In this document: positions 9,614-18,079 of the stretch, piece by piece
Layout of the letters: the number at the start of each line of letters is the position of its first letter
Position numbering within the stretch: position 1 is the stretch's first letter
From: Roseibacillus ishigakijimensis
Lineage (GTDB): Bacteria > Verrucomicrobiota > Verrucomicrobiia > Verrucomicrobiales > Akkermansiaceae
Assembly (NCBI RefSeq): GCF_016595415.1
Contig: NZ_JAENIO010000033.1
Coordinates: 1 to 45,918 of the forward strand
DNA length: 45,918 bases
Direction: 5' to 3'
The notes under the pieces: generated by a model
What the model saw: the letters and a program-made list of their open reading frames with translations, nothing else
What the model was told of the DNA's origin: nothing
Databases searched by the model: none
Translations under genes and position numbers: made by a program

Positions 9614-10510
9614 CTATCCTTCGGGATTGGTCACGCGCAGAGTGGTGCCGAGGCGGTGCCAGGCGCCGGGCGCGATGATTCTGGTGTCCTGCCGGGCATT
9701 GGCGGCCTCGATGCAGACGAAGTCCTGATAGCCCTGGTCTGGCAAATCGGCGAGGGCCGCAGCCTTTTCCTCTGCCGGATTCCAGATCACGGTGCTGAGG
9801 GAGCCCTCCTTGGAGAGAGCGATTTCCCGCTGCCACCCGGGATCGCGGAGGGTTACTGGCAGGGCAGTGCCGGTATAGATGCGGTCCACTTCGCCCCTGA
9901 TGGTGAGGGGGGATTCTTCGCCGGGAAGGATGCGCTCCGGAGTCGGCGTGGTATCGATTGCGGGTGTGTTCTCGAGGCCGAGGAGCTTACAGTGGGCGAG
10001 GCTGCTGAGAGCGAGGTAGCTGTGCAGGGCCCCACCCACGAGGGCGTTCCGCGTTCCCCGGTTTTGGGTTTCCAGCAGGACAGAGCAGGTTTTTCCCAAG
10101 TGAAAAGTCGCTCGCAGGAAGAAGGGGAAGGGCACGTGTCGCCGGGTCTCGTCATCGGGGGGAAGGATGAGGCTGAGGCGGGCTTCCGCCGCTTCGATGG
10201 CCACCGATTCCAGTTGCCAGAAGCGGGTGCGGGCTACGCCATGGGACGGGTGGCGGTCCGGGGCAGTGGGATGGGCGTTGAACCAGGGCCAGCAAAGGGG
10301 AATGCCACCGCGGATGGCTTTGCCCTCTTGGAAAACCGCTTGTGGGGACGTGTAGAGCACCGGCTGCTGGCAGTGGGCGGGCTGCCAATGGATCAGGTGG
10401 GCGCCATGCAGAGCCAGGGTGGCTTGGCAGTGGTCAGTCTTAATCTGGAGGGCCGGGTAGCCCGGGGCCAGGAAGATTTCCTGACATTCTGCGGGTAAAG
10501 CGGGAGCCAT
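9614..10510 (-). CDS. D-hexose-6-phosphate mutarotase (YeaD-type aldose epimerase family)
   Basis: 298 residues, ATG at 10510. Galactose-mutarotase fold; YeaD-type members interconvert alpha and beta anomers of glucose-6-phosphate. Visible family blocks are AIRGGIPLCWPWF (phosphate-site region), HGVARTRFW, LVGGALHSYL with the catalytic His, and a C-terminal FVCIEAAN block holding the catalytic Glu. The protein lacks a signal peptide and should be cytosolic. It is divergently placed from the Lys/Glu-rich gene at 10649, with about 140 bases between them. Confidence 0.9.
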   Translation of the reverse strand: MAPALPAECQEIFLAPGYPALQIKTDHCQATLALHGAHLIHWQPAHCQQPVLYTSPQAVFQEGKAIRGGIPLCWPWFNAHPTAPDRHPSHGVARTRFWQLESVAIEAAEARLSLILPPDDETRRHVPFPFFLRATFHLGKTCSVLLETQNRGTRNALVGGALHSYLALSSLAHCKLLGLENTPAIDTTPTPERILPGEESPLTIRGEVDRIYTGTALPVTLRDPGWQREIALSKEGSLSTVIWNPAEEKAAALADLPDQGYQDFVCIEAANARQDTRIIAPGAWHRLGTTLRVTNPEG

Positions 10511-10550
10511 GGCTGCTACTTAGTCCGCAGATTGGGGGGAAGCAATCCTC

Positions 10551-10590
10551 AAGCCCGGCGGGATGGCATCCGGGCCGGGCTTACTTTTTT
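10551..10590 (+). terminator. Terminator-like stem-loop in the leader of the Lys/Glu-rich gene (possible attenuator)
   Basis: AAGCCCGGC (10551-10559) pairs with GCCGGGCTT (10574-10582). Inside it GGATG pairs with CATCC. ACTTTTTT follows, giving the shape of an intrinsic terminator on the plus strand. No plus-strand gene ends just before it, since the upstream gene reads the other way, so it is either a block on antisense transcription or an attenuator in the 5' leader of the gene at 10649. Confidence 0.65.
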
Positions 10591-10602
10591 CCATCTGACT
10601 AT

Positions 10603-10618
10603 TTTGGCGTTTGCCAAA
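10603..10618. promoter_or_regulatory. Inverted repeat upstream of 10649 (operator candidate)
   Basis: TTTGGC (10603-10608) and GCCAAA (10613-10618) are separated by GTTT, about 30 bases before the ATG at 10649. The symmetry suggests a dimeric regulator site; no regulator can be assigned. Confidence 0.35.
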
Positions 10619-10648
10619 TCGGGCGTAAAGTCAAAGACTGCCCGCCCT

Positions 10649-11497
10649 ATGTCAGAAGAACAAGAGGCCCCGAAGAAAGCTGCTCGCAAGCGAGTGGTGA
10701 AAAAAGGGGTGCGCGGTAAGCGGGCTCCCCGCAAAAAAGCCGTTCAAAAAGAGGAGGTCGCCCCCCGCGAGGGTGAGGAGGCTTCTGCAAAAACAATTTC
10801 CATGGAAGAGAACGAAACCACTTATTCCCTCGCCGAGAATCCCCCGGCTGAGGCGGTGAAAGAAATCAAAGAGATCAAGGTCGTCGAGGAATCCCCCGAA
10901 GAAGCGAAGAAAGAGCTGGCCCAAGCGGAGGCACGCGAGGAAAAAGCAGGCTCCGACAAGAAGGAGGGCGCTGGCGATGCGGCCAAGAATCGTAAGGGAG
11001 ATCGCAAGGAGTCTGGCGGTTCGGAAAAATCCTCTTCGGCCAATGATGGGTCAGGGGGAGCCAAGGAGAAGGAGGGCAAATCCGGCGAAGACGCCAAAAA
11101 ATCTTCTGCCCCGCAATCCTCGGGTGGCGATCAGGCTTCTTCCGAAGGGAAAGGCGACGATTCCTCCCGCGCGGCGGATGGCAAGAAGGACGGTGATAAG
11201 TCCGAGGCCAACAAACAGGATTCCGATGAGGAGGGGGATGACGACGACCGCAAGGGCCGTCGCCGGGGCCGCGGCCGCCGGGGCGGTGGGAACCGGGAAG
11301 ATTCCGGCTCCTCCAACAACAAGCGTAAAATTGACCTCGAGGAAGCGGCGGAAAAGGCTTGGGAGATTTATCAGGGCGAATTGGAAGAAGAGGGGGTTTC
11401 CCTCGTCGATCCGCGCCGGGCTCGTGATTTGGCGCGTCGCTGTTTGGAACTGGCGACCGTCTTTTGCGAAGAGCGCGACAAATACCTGGACAAGTAA
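10649..11497 (+). CDS. Low-complexity Lys/Glu/Arg-rich protein with a conserved-looking helical C terminus
   Basis: About 282 residues from the ATG at 10649; the upstream frame extension has a different composition. The N terminus is basic (KKAARKRVVKKGVRGKRAPR), resembling histone H1-like tails. The middle is a disordered run of Glu, Lys, Ser, Asp and Gly, then comes an Arg/Gly patch (GRRRGRGRRGGG) of the kind that binds RNA. The last 55 residues change character into an ordered helical segment (DLEEAAEKAWEIYQGELEEE to the end). I do not recognise a named family. Nucleic-acid binding is an inference from composition only. A terminator-like hairpin sits in its leader and a helicase gene follows 80 bases downstream on the same strand. 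Confidence 0.75.
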   Translation: MSEEQEAPKKAARKRVVKKGVRGKRAPRKKAVQKEEVAPREGEEASAKTISMEENETTYSLAENPPAEAVKEIKEIKVVEESPEEAKKELAQAEAREEKAGSDKKEGAGDAAKNRKGDRKESGGSEKSSSANDGSGGAKEKEGKSGEDAKKSSAPQSSGGDQASSEGKGDDSSRAADGKKDGDKSEANKQDSDEEGDDDDRKGRRRGRGRRGGGNREDSGSSNNKRKIDLEEAAEKAWEIYQGELEEEGVSLVDPRRARDLARRCLELATVFCEERDKYLDK

Positions 11498-11576
11498 CCT
11501 CTGGCTGCCCTCCCCGCTTGGCGGAACCTGCCGGTGACCCGGGTCGGGGAAGGCACCGATTGCAGAATAGGCGCAG

Positions 11577-13598
11577 GTGATTTCGGTAACGGAGAGTGGC
11601 AGCGGAGCCTCGTGGTTGGCGAGGGAGATGCAGCATGCCTTCTCCCCCGGGGGCCAGCTCTCTGCTTCCGACGACTTCGAGTATCGCCCCCAGCAACAAG
11701 AGATGGCGGTGGCGGTGGCGGAGGCTCTCGGGTCGGATCGCTGCGTGGCGGTGGAGGCAGGCACCGGGGTGGGCAAAAGTTTGGCCTATCTCCTGCCCGC
11801 CGTTCGCTTTGCCATTGAGGAGGGGCGCAAGGCCATCGTCTCGACTCACACCATCAATCTGCAGGAACAGCTCTTTCGCAAAGACCTGCCGGTCGTAAAG
11901 GCCCTTGTTCCGGGTGAATGGAATGCTGTTTTGCTGAAAGGGCGGGGCAATTATCTCTGTCCTCTGCGGCTCCGCCGGGCCTGGGAGCAGCAAGGCGACC
12001 TCTTCGGCCAGGAGGAAGCCTCCGAGCTCAAGCGCATCTGGACTTGGGCGGAGGAAACGACGGAGGGGACCCTGAGTGATTTGGATTTCCAGCCCTCGCC
12101 CAAGGTCTGGGCTCAAGTTTGCAGCGAGTCGCAGATTTGCACCCAGCGGCTCTGTGGGGCGAAGGGAAATTGCTTTTTCCAGCAGGCGTGGAAAAAAGCG
12201 GGCGAGGCTCGCGTTCTGGTGGTCAATCATACCCTCTTCTTTGCTCTCGCCGATCTGGATGGCCTCAGCGAACCTGGCGGCGAGGATGGCGGATTTCTTT
12301 TTCCGCGCGATTTCGTCATTTTTGACGAGGCCCACACCTTGGAAAACGTGGCTGCCAGTCAATTGGGGATCCGGCTCGCGGAGGGGGGCATGCGATTTGA
12401 TTTGCAGCGGCTATACAATCCCCGCTCGCGCAAAGGTCTCTTGCGAACTCTGCAAGATGTCACCGCCATCAGAGGGGTGGAGCGCGTTTTCGAAGAGATG
12501 GGGGAGTTTTTCCGACTCGTGGGGGAGGTGGTCGATTTCAAGGGAGAATCACGGGAGAGCCGGGTGCGCCATCCCGCGCTCGTGCCCAATACCCTGGCGG
12601 AACCCCTGCGGGATTTGTGGACTCGGCTGGAGGAGCTGGCGGACGGGATGGAAAAGGACAATTCCACCCGGGGCGAGCTGCTCGATGGCGTGCGCCGTCT
12701 GCGCGAGGCTCATGGCGCCTTGCGGGTCTTCCTCGACCAGGAAGATGACAGCAGCGTTTACTGGGTGGAGCGGGGAGGGGCCAATCGCGAGGCCATCACT
12801 CTGCGTTCCGCGCCTGTGGAAATCGCGGACCGTCTGCGGGAGAGTCTGTTCGGACGGGGAAAGCCGGTGGTGCTGACCAGTGCCACGCTGGGAACCGGGG
12901 ATCGGGAGCTGCGCTATTTCCGGGGGCGTCTCGGCGCGGAAGAGGCACGGCCGGTGAGTATCGGAAGCCCCTTCGACTACCGCAAGCAAATGCAGGTTTT
13001 CGTAGCCAAAGGCATGCCGGAGCCCGCCGACCCCAAGTTCGCGGACGCCCTGCCGGCCTGGGTGGAGCACTTTATCCGCCGCACCGATGGCAAGGCCTTT
13101 GTCTTGTTTACCAGTTATGGTCTGTTGCGAAAAACCGCCGAGGCCATGCGCCCCTTTTTCCAGCGGGAGGGGATTCGGCTTCTGGTGCAGGGAGAAGGTA
13201 TGCCGCGCCACCGGATGGTGAGCGAATTTCGCAAGGATGTGCACAGCGTTCTCTTTGGCACCGATTCCTTCTGGACAGGGGTGGATGTTCCCGGGGAGGC
13301 CCTCAGCAATGTTATCGTCACCCGTCTTCCCTTCGCGGTTCCCGACCATCCGGTAGTGGCCTCGCGCATCGAAGCCATTGAGGCCTCTGGAGGCAATGCC
13401 TTCATGGACTACTCGGTGCCGGAAGCGGTGGTCAAGCTGCGTCAAGGGGTGGGGCGGCTTATCCGTTCGGCCAAAGACCACGGAATCGTCGCTATTTTGG
13501 ACAATCGCGTGGTGACCAAACGCTATGGCCGCATCTTTCTGGAAGCCCTTCCCGCCGAGGCGAAAGTGGAGTATCTGCAAGCGCTGCCCCGCCGCTGA
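11577..13598 (+). CDS. DinG-type ATP-dependent DNA helicase (XPD-like, iron-sulfur)
   Basis: 673 residues from a GTG; an ATG at 11628, which begins MQHAFSPGGQL, is an equally good start. Superfamily 2 helicase of the XPD/DinG group, 5'-3' unwinding. Motifs: Walker A EAGTGVGKS, Walker B FDEAH, and motif VI RQGVGRLIRS. Four Cys for a 4Fe-4S cluster are present: one in GRGNYLCPLR, then CTQRLCGAKGNC, whose C-x4-C-x5-C spacing is the same as I recall for E. coli DinG. It probably acts on R-loops or replication intermediates. The gene is convergent with aroD, the two ends only 4 bases apart. Confidence 0.93.
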   Translation: MISVTESGSGASWLAREMQHAFSPGGQLSASDDFEYRPQQQEMAVAVAEALGSDRCVAVEAGTGVGKSLAYLLPAVRFAIEEGRKAIVSTHTINLQEQLFRKDLPVVKALVPGEWNAVLLKGRGNYLCPLRLRRAWEQQGDLFGQEEASELKRIWTWAEETTEGTLSDLDFQPSPKVWAQVCSESQICTQRLCGAKGNCFFQQAWKKAGEARVLVVNHTLFFALADLDGLSEPGGEDGGFLFPRDFVIFDEAHTLENVAASQLGIRLAEGGMRFDLQRLYNPRSRKGLLRTLQDVTAIRGVERVFEEMGEFFRLVGEVVDFKGESRESRVRHPALVPNTLAEPLRDLWTRLEELADGMEKDNSTRGELLDGVRRLREAHGALRVFLDQEDDSSVYWVERGGANREAITLRSAPVEIADRLRESLFGRGKPVVLTSATLGTGDRELRYFRGRLGAEEARPVSIGSPFDYRKQMQVFVAKGMPEPADPKFADALPAWVEHFIRRTDGKAFVLFTSYGLLRKTAEAMRPFFQREGIRLLVQGEGMPRHRMVSEFRKDVHSVLFGTDSFWTGVDVPGEALSNVIVTRLPFAVPDHPVVASRIEAIEASGGNAFMDYSVPEAVVKLRQGVGRLIRSAKDHGIVAILDNRVVTKRYGRIFLEALPAEAKVEYLQALPRR

Positions 13599-13602
13599 GC
13601 CC

Positions 13603-14295
13603 TCACGGATAGTTCGCAAAGGGAGGGGTGGCGCCCAGCACTTGCTTGAGCAAGGGAGCCGGCCACTGCCCCGGGGCGGTGGCTTGGGCACCGAGATAGC
13701 CGTAGTTCAAGACGGAGCCATGCTGGGCCGCCAACAGGCGGGAGGCGGGCCCATATTTGCCCATCCCCATCAATGAAAAGGGCACCCCTTCCATCTCGGC
13801 GAGGAGAGACTCGAAAAGAGTCAGCTCCAGCGGGTCGCGCACGGTGACGGCGGCTTTGGCAATGGTCGCTCCCAAGGCCTGCGCCCGAGCCAGGGTTTCG
13901 ATCGTTTCGAGGTGGTCGAATTCTTCAAAATCGTGGTAGGAGAAGACGGTGGCGACTTCGCGGGCGGCAGCCTCTTCCAACAGGTCCTGATAGAGCTCAT
14001 GGTTGGCTGTTTCGATGTCGATCAGACTGGCGAAAGGAAGGAGGCTTCGCAGCAGATGCAGGCGGCTGGTTAGGTCGTGTTGACCGAGCCCGCCCTCTTC
14101 AGGAGCGCGGGCCGTGATGAGGAGAGGGAGGGCGGGGGAGTGGCGGCGGGCGAAATCGATCACCTCTTCGCCAGCTCCCAGGGCGTCGAGGCGGAGCTCG
14201 ATCAAGTCCGTGTCCTGCAAAGAGTAATTGTGCTCGAGCGCGGCCGCATCGGTGATGGCTCCCACGGTGAGCGCTTGGGTGGAAATAGTGAACAT
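13603..14295 (-). CDS. aroD: Type I 3-dehydroquinate dehydratase
   Basis: 231 residues from the ATG at 14295; the frame continues upstream without family similarity. Third step of the shikimate pathway, dehydrating 3-dehydroquinate through a Schiff base. The type I residues are visible: Glu in DLIELRLDAL, the catalytic His in FSYHDFEEF, and the Schiff-base Lys in TIAKAAVTVRDP. The C-terminal MGKYGPASRLLAAQHGSVLN and a closing APGQ loop are also typical. The protein is slightly shorter than the E. coli enzyme (252). It is divergent from the envelope cluster that starts at 14450. Confidence 0.93.
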   Translation of the reverse strand: MFTISTQALTVGAITDAAALEHNYSLQDTDLIELRLDALGAGEEVIDFARRHSPALPLLITARAPEEGGLGQHDLTSRLHLLRSLLPFASLIDIETANHELYQDLLEEAAAREVATVFSYHDFEEFDHLETIETLARAQALGATIAKAAVTVRDPLELTLFESLLAEMEGVPFSLMGMGKYGPASRLLAAQHGSVLNYGYLGAQATAPGQWPAPLLKQVLGATPPFANYP

Positions 14296-14420
14296 GAGGG
14301 CAGCTTTCAATGATTGGCAGACGAAAGCGAGCCCAACTTTGTGGATGCACCATGTGTTTACGCAGAAAAGACACAAAATTTTGCAAGAATTCTGCTCGCC
14401 AAGCGACGAGTTGACCGCCT

Positions 14421-14435
14421 AGTTTCATAGAAACT
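14421..14435. promoter_or_regulatory. Perfect short inverted repeat before the envelope cluster
   Basis: AGTTTC (14421-14426) and GAAACT (14430-14435) flank ATA, ending 14 bases before the ATG at 14450. A TTGACC hexamer at 14411-14416 lies just ahead. It may be an operator or a small leader hairpin for the Amuc_1102-like gene; no regulator can be named. Confidence 0.4.
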
Positions 14436-14449
14436 CAAGCTCGACCTTT

Positions 14450-15061
14450 ATGCACACGATCAAACTGAAAAAAACCGCTGGGCTCCTTTTGGGGCTGTGT
14501 TTCTTTGCGACGGGAGCCCTCGCCCAACAAGTCCGCGTTGAGGCTGATGATCCGGCATTTGACGACCTGCAGTCCCCCGAATTGGGAGGGAATACCGGCA
14601 AAAAGAAATGGGATCCCAAAGACTGGTTGGAAGCCGAAGTGAAGTTGGAAGTCGATGCCCGGCCCGAGCCGGAAGACGGCTTCATCGACCGCCTGCAAAT
14701 CCGCTGGTATGTCGCGGTGAAAGATCCCGCCGGCCGGGGCTATTTCCTCCTCGAGAAGGACGTCACCTACGTCAATGTGCCCGTGGGCGAAGACGTCTAT
14801 GCCTCGGTTTACCTCTCTCCCGCTACCATCCGCCGTCTCACCGGTGGCGACCGGGCAGGCAAGAGTGCCGTGGAAGCGGTAGCAGGCATCGTGTCCTACA
14901 ATGGCTCGGAAGCCGCCACCTTCAGCTCCAAGTCCGGAGAGTGGTGGAAGTCTCCCAGTCTTTCCCGCACTGACAAGTTCCCTCTCATGAGCAAGGCGGA
15001 CACTCCCTTCAAGTTCCTCTGGTGGGATCGCTACCTCGAAGAGCAAACCGACCGTCGCTAA
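14450..15061 (+). CDS. Exported protein, Amuc_1102-like by position
   Basis: 203 residues with a clear Sec signal peptide (KKTAGLLLGLCFFATGALAQ, cleavage probably after ALA). The mature part is rich in beta-strand-like sequence, with a WLEAEVKLEVDARPEPEDGF segment near residue 65, and carries no catalytic motif I recognise. It is the first gene of a cluster whose order matches Akkermansia Amuc_1102 to Amuc_1098, and Amuc_1102 is itself an exported beta-sandwich protein of similar size. The assignment rests mainly on gene order. A periplasmic or surface role in the pilus-like machinery is an inference. Confidence 0.75.
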   Translation: MHTIKLKKTAGLLLGLCFFATGALAQQVRVEADDPAFDDLQSPELGGNTGKKKWDPKDWLEAEVKLEVDARPEPEDGFIDRLQIRWYVAVKDPAGRGYFLLEKDVTYVNVPVGEDVYASVYLSPATIRRLTGGDRAGKSAVEAVAGIVSYNGSEAATFSSKSGEWWKSPSLSRTDKFPLMSKADTPFKFLWWDRYLEEQTDRR

Positions 15062-15107
15062 AGGGATTTTCTCTCGACAATTGACTTTTCATTTTTCCTA
15101 ATTTCTT

Positions 15108-15127
15108 GGCTCCGGGCGACTGGAGCC
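15108..15127 (+). promoter_or_regulatory. Hairpin between the Amuc_1102-like gene and the PilM-like gene
   Basis: GGCTCC (15108-15113) pairs with GGAGCC (15122-15127) across an 8-base loop, 28 bases before the ATG at 15156. There is no T-run, so an intrinsic terminator is unlikely; an RNA-processing or stability element between cistrons is possible. Confidence 0.35.
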
Positions 15128-15155
15128 GTTAACGAAGACCCTAGAACACACACCT

Positions 15156-17033
15156 ATGGCTGACTCCCAGTCGACAATCGCACTTAATATTGGCTCGCAG
15201 CGCATCACGATGGCTGCCTTCTCGCCCCAGAAAGGGGGGGGACTCGTTCTCAAAAAATACCAGGAGGTTGATATCCTCGCCGATCCGGCAGCGGAATCAA
15301 TGCGCAACGCGGAAGTGCGGGGCGCAGTTGCCCAACTGGCCAAGGCTCTCAAAACGGGCAAAGACAAGGTTCGCGCCGCCGTCCCCGGCCACTCTGTCAT
15401 CACCAAGTTCGTCAAGCTTCCGCCCATCGATAGCGATGACCTGACCGAGTTGGTGGAGCTGGAAGCCCAGCAACAAATTCCCTTTCCTCTCACCGAAGGT
15501 GCATGGGACTGGGCGGCCATCGAAAGCGGAGGCATTGAGAAAGAGGTGCTTCTGGTGGCCATTCGCCAGGAAGTGCTCGACGATATCAGTGAGTCAGTTT
15601 CGGGAGCAGGGTTGAGCTTGAAGGAAGTGGATGCCGCGCCCACCGCGCTCTACAATGCCTTCCGTTTCAACTATCCTGACGTCACTGAGCCCGTCCTCTT
15701 GGTCGATATCGGGGCCAAGTCCACTGAGTTGATTTACATTGAGGGCAAGAAAGTGTTTATCCAAGGGGTCAATTCTCCCGGCACAACTGGAGCGAGCCTC
15801 ACTTCCTCCATCGCCAAGGAATTCGGGGTGGGCTTTGCAGAGGCCGAGGGGCACAAAGTCAGCAGCGGGGTGGTCAGTCTTGGTTACACCGAAGGCATGG
15901 ACGAGGCCACTGCGGCCTTGGCTTCCCACATTCGCAATGCGGTGAACCGCCTTCCCGGCGAGATTTCCCGCCGCACGAATTTCTACCGCTCCCAGCAGGG
16001 CGGCAACGCTCCCACCAAAGTCTTCTTGGCAGGTGGCGGCGCCAACCTTGGCAATTTGGTCGACTTCCTGCAGGAAAAACTGTCCTTGCCCGTCGAGGCC
16101 TTCAACCCGCTTCGCCGGGTCCAGCTCGCCGATGAGTCCCTCGCGGCCAAAGCTCACCAGCTCGGTGAACTGGTCGGGCTCGCCGTGGAAGGAGCTGGGA
16201 AAGCAGAGCTCCACATCGACCTCGTTCCCACCTCAGTTGGCGCCCAGCGGGCCAGTGCGCGCCGCAAGCCCTGGCTCCTCGGAGCGGCCGGTATTTTGCT
16301 CGCCGGTCTCGGTGCCTGGGCGGGCACCAAGTTTGTGGCTGCCGGTGCTGCCGCCGAGAAGGTGCAGGAAATCTCGGACCGCCGCGATGAACTCGCTCCC
16401 TACGCGGGAACCTTGCGTCAATGGGACAATGCCATTGCCGAGATCGAAGCCATCGGTGGCGAGTATGCCGATTTCCAGGAGTCCCGCACCCAATGGGTGG
16501 GCATCCTCAACGAGCTGCGAGGCTACTTCGCCAGCGAAACTGTCTGGATTACGGAGCTTCGCCCCTATGTGAACTACGTTCCCGGAGAAGCTGACTCTGG
16601 CAAATCCTATGCCAAGGGTGGCTTCGAGCGTCTCGCATATGGAGAAACCTTCGTGGATTCCAAAAGCCAGGAAGCTCGAAACTACGAGGGCACGCCCGCC
16701 TTCAACGCCATCCGCATCGACGGCTTCTGGCGTTCTGGAGTGGACGGTAAGGATCACCGCGCGGTCAATGAGGTGCTTGAGCGCATCAAGAAGTCGGTGC
16801 AGGCGGCCAACGCAGCGGCAGAAGAGTCTGGCGCGGAGCCCGAGACTTACTTCCAGTTGACCAAGCCCGACCTCGATTCCCGGGATGGCGTGCTGCCTCT
16901 CAAGGACGGGGAAATCCTCATCAACAACAACACCACCTTGGCGGAGGAGACCTTTGGAGCTCCTTTCACCATGATTTTGCCTCTGCGGGAGCCCGTTGCT
17001 TTTGCGGAAGTGACTAACGGCAAAACACTCTAA
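15156..17033 (+). CDS. PilM-PilN fusion: actin-like ATPase joined to a membrane-anchored PilN-like domain (Amuc_1101-like)
   Basis: 625 residues. Residues 1-360 are PilM-like, of the actin/FtsA fold: LNIGSQRI near the start, LLVDIGAKSTELIYI (about 181-195) and FLAGGGANLGNLVDF (about 290-304) are nucleotide-binding loops. A single membrane segment follows (about 372-395, in KPWLLGAAGILLAGLGAWAG), then a coiled and globular part to residue 625 that fits PilN in position and topology. In type IV pilus systems PilM is cytoplasmic and binds the N terminus of PilN; here the two would be covalently joined. The gene is 95 bases after the Amuc_1102-like gene and 18 bases before the Amuc_1100-like gene, so it sits in the middle of an operon. 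Confidence 0.85.
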   Translation: MADSQSTIALNIGSQRITMAAFSPQKGGGLVLKKYQEVDILADPAAESMRNAEVRGAVAQLAKALKTGKDKVRAAVPGHSVITKFVKLPPIDSDDLTELVELEAQQQIPFPLTEGAWDWAAIESGGIEKEVLLVAIRQEVLDDISESVSGAGLSLKEVDAAPTALYNAFRFNYPDVTEPVLLVDIGAKSTELIYIEGKKVFIQGVNSPGTTGASLTSSIAKEFGVGFAEAEGHKVSSGVVSLGYTEGMDEATAALASHIRNAVNRLPGEISRRTNFYRSQQGGNAPTKVFLAGGGANLGNLVDFLQEKLSLPVEAFNPLRRVQLADESLAAKAHQLGELVGLAVEGAGKAELHIDLVPTSVGAQRASARRKPWLLGAAGILLAGLGAWAGTKFVAAGAAAEKVQEISDRRDELAPYAGTLRQWDNAIAEIEAIGGEYADFQESRTQWVGILNELRGYFASETVWITELRPYVNYVPGEADSGKSYAKGGFERLAYGETFVDSKSQEARNYEGTPAFNAIRIDGFWRSGVDGKDHRAVNEVLERIKKSVQAANAAAEESGAEPETYFQLTKPDLDSRDGVLPLKDGEILINNNTTLAEETFGAPFTMILPLREPVAFAEVTNGKTL

Positions 17034-17051
17034 AGAATTTACTGGATAACT

Positions 17052-18059
17052 ATGAAGGAAAACGGATTTGCAATTGGCCTCCTGGCCGGAACCCTCGTCC
17101 TCGGTGGCGGTCTGGTTGCGCTGGGATTGAGCCAAGGAAAAACTTACAACGAACGTCAGGCGGAATTCTCCAGCATCAAAAGCGAGGTCGAGCAAATGGC
17201 CCGCGTGCGTCCTTTCCCCACTGAGGAAAACCTGGAAGCACGCCAGACTGAAGTGACCGCTTTGCGCGGAAAAGTCGAGGGACTGCAAAACGCCCTGCAG
17301 GCTTATCGCCCGGAAGAAATGGAACGGATTTCCCCTTCGGAATTCCAAAACCGTCTCGTGGCCAAGACCGAAGAGATCAAAGCGCTCTTCGATGAGAAGG
17401 GAATCTCCTATCCCGAGCAATTCGCGCTGGGCATGGAGTCCTACCTCGACGCGCTGGCCAATCCGGAAGCCACTGCCAAGCTGAATTACCAGCTCAATGC
17501 GACCGAGTGGTTCTTCCGTCAATTGGCGGAAGAGGGTGGTTACGCCGTGCGCAATGTGGTGCGCCAGCCGCTGCCCTCCGAGTCGGGTCAAAGCTGGACC
17601 GAGCCTTTCGAGCGCGATCGTTTGCCCGTGCCCCTGGCGCAAAGTTTGCCCATGGAGTTTACAATCCTTGCTGATGAGGATGTCGCGGTGAAGTTGCTCA
17701 ATTCCCTGAGCACCTCCAAGGATTACTTCTTTGCCATCGATATGGTGCGCATTGGGAATGAGAATGTCGCCCCTCCCGTGCGGAGTCAGGCCGGCTTGGA
17801 AGAAGTGGCCGAAGATGATGGGGGAGGAGACGAGGGTGCCGGAGGTTTCGGTGGTTTCGAAGGCTTCGATTTCGGTGATGGCGGCGACGATGAAGCTGCC
17901 GCTGAGGAAGAAGCGGGTGAAGAAGAAGCTGCAGTGGAAGTCGCTGACTCCGGTCGCATTCTCGGTCAAGTTCTTGGCAATGAGGGAGTCTATGCGGCTT
18001 ATCAGGTCCGCCTGCTCCTCTTTGGCGAGCCCGTTGAACTCCCTGAAATCGCAGAATAA
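17052..18059 (+). CDS. Amuc_1100-like PilO-family inner-membrane protein
   Basis: 335 residues. One N-terminal membrane segment (about 6-27), then a coiled coil (about 30-95) and a ferredoxin-like periplasmic domain, the PilO layout. Blocks I recall from Akkermansia Amuc_1100 appear in the same order: SEFQNRL, YRPEEMERI before it, a RQPLP strand, SLPMEFTI, a segment ending DYFFAIDMVRIGNE, and a last strand near VYAAYQVRLLLFGEP. Between the last two strands lies a Gly/Asp/Glu-rich loop (about 255-300) with repeated GGF/FGD units, where I recall an Ala/Pro-rich loop in Amuc_1100. The protein should be a periplasmic scaffold linking the PilM/PilN platform to the secretin. Confidence 0.85.
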   Translation: MKENGFAIGLLAGTLVLGGGLVALGLSQGKTYNERQAEFSSIKSEVEQMARVRPFPTEENLEARQTEVTALRGKVEGLQNALQAYRPEEMERISPSEFQNRLVAKTEEIKALFDEKGISYPEQFALGMESYLDALANPEATAKLNYQLNATEWFFRQLAEEGGYAVRNVVRQPLPSESGQSWTEPFERDRLPVPLAQSLPMEFTILADEDVAVKLLNSLSTSKDYFFAIDMVRIGNENVAPPVRSQAGLEEVAEDDGGGDEGAGGFGGFEGFDFGDGGDDEAAAEEEAGEEEAAVEVADSGRILGQVLGNEGVYAAYQVRLLLFGEPVELPEIAE

Positions 18060-18079
18060 ACAAACGCACACTTTAGAAG

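Noticed and set aside
10875-12362. Minus-strand open frame (495 codons) across the Lys/Glu-rich gene and the helicase.
   Set aside because: Arg/Pro-rich shadow; the helicase motifs on the plus strand are decisive.
16233-18071. Minus-strand open frame (612 codons) spanning the PilM/PilN and Amuc_1100-like genes.
   Set aside because: It crosses two real genes and their spacer and shows no family motif.
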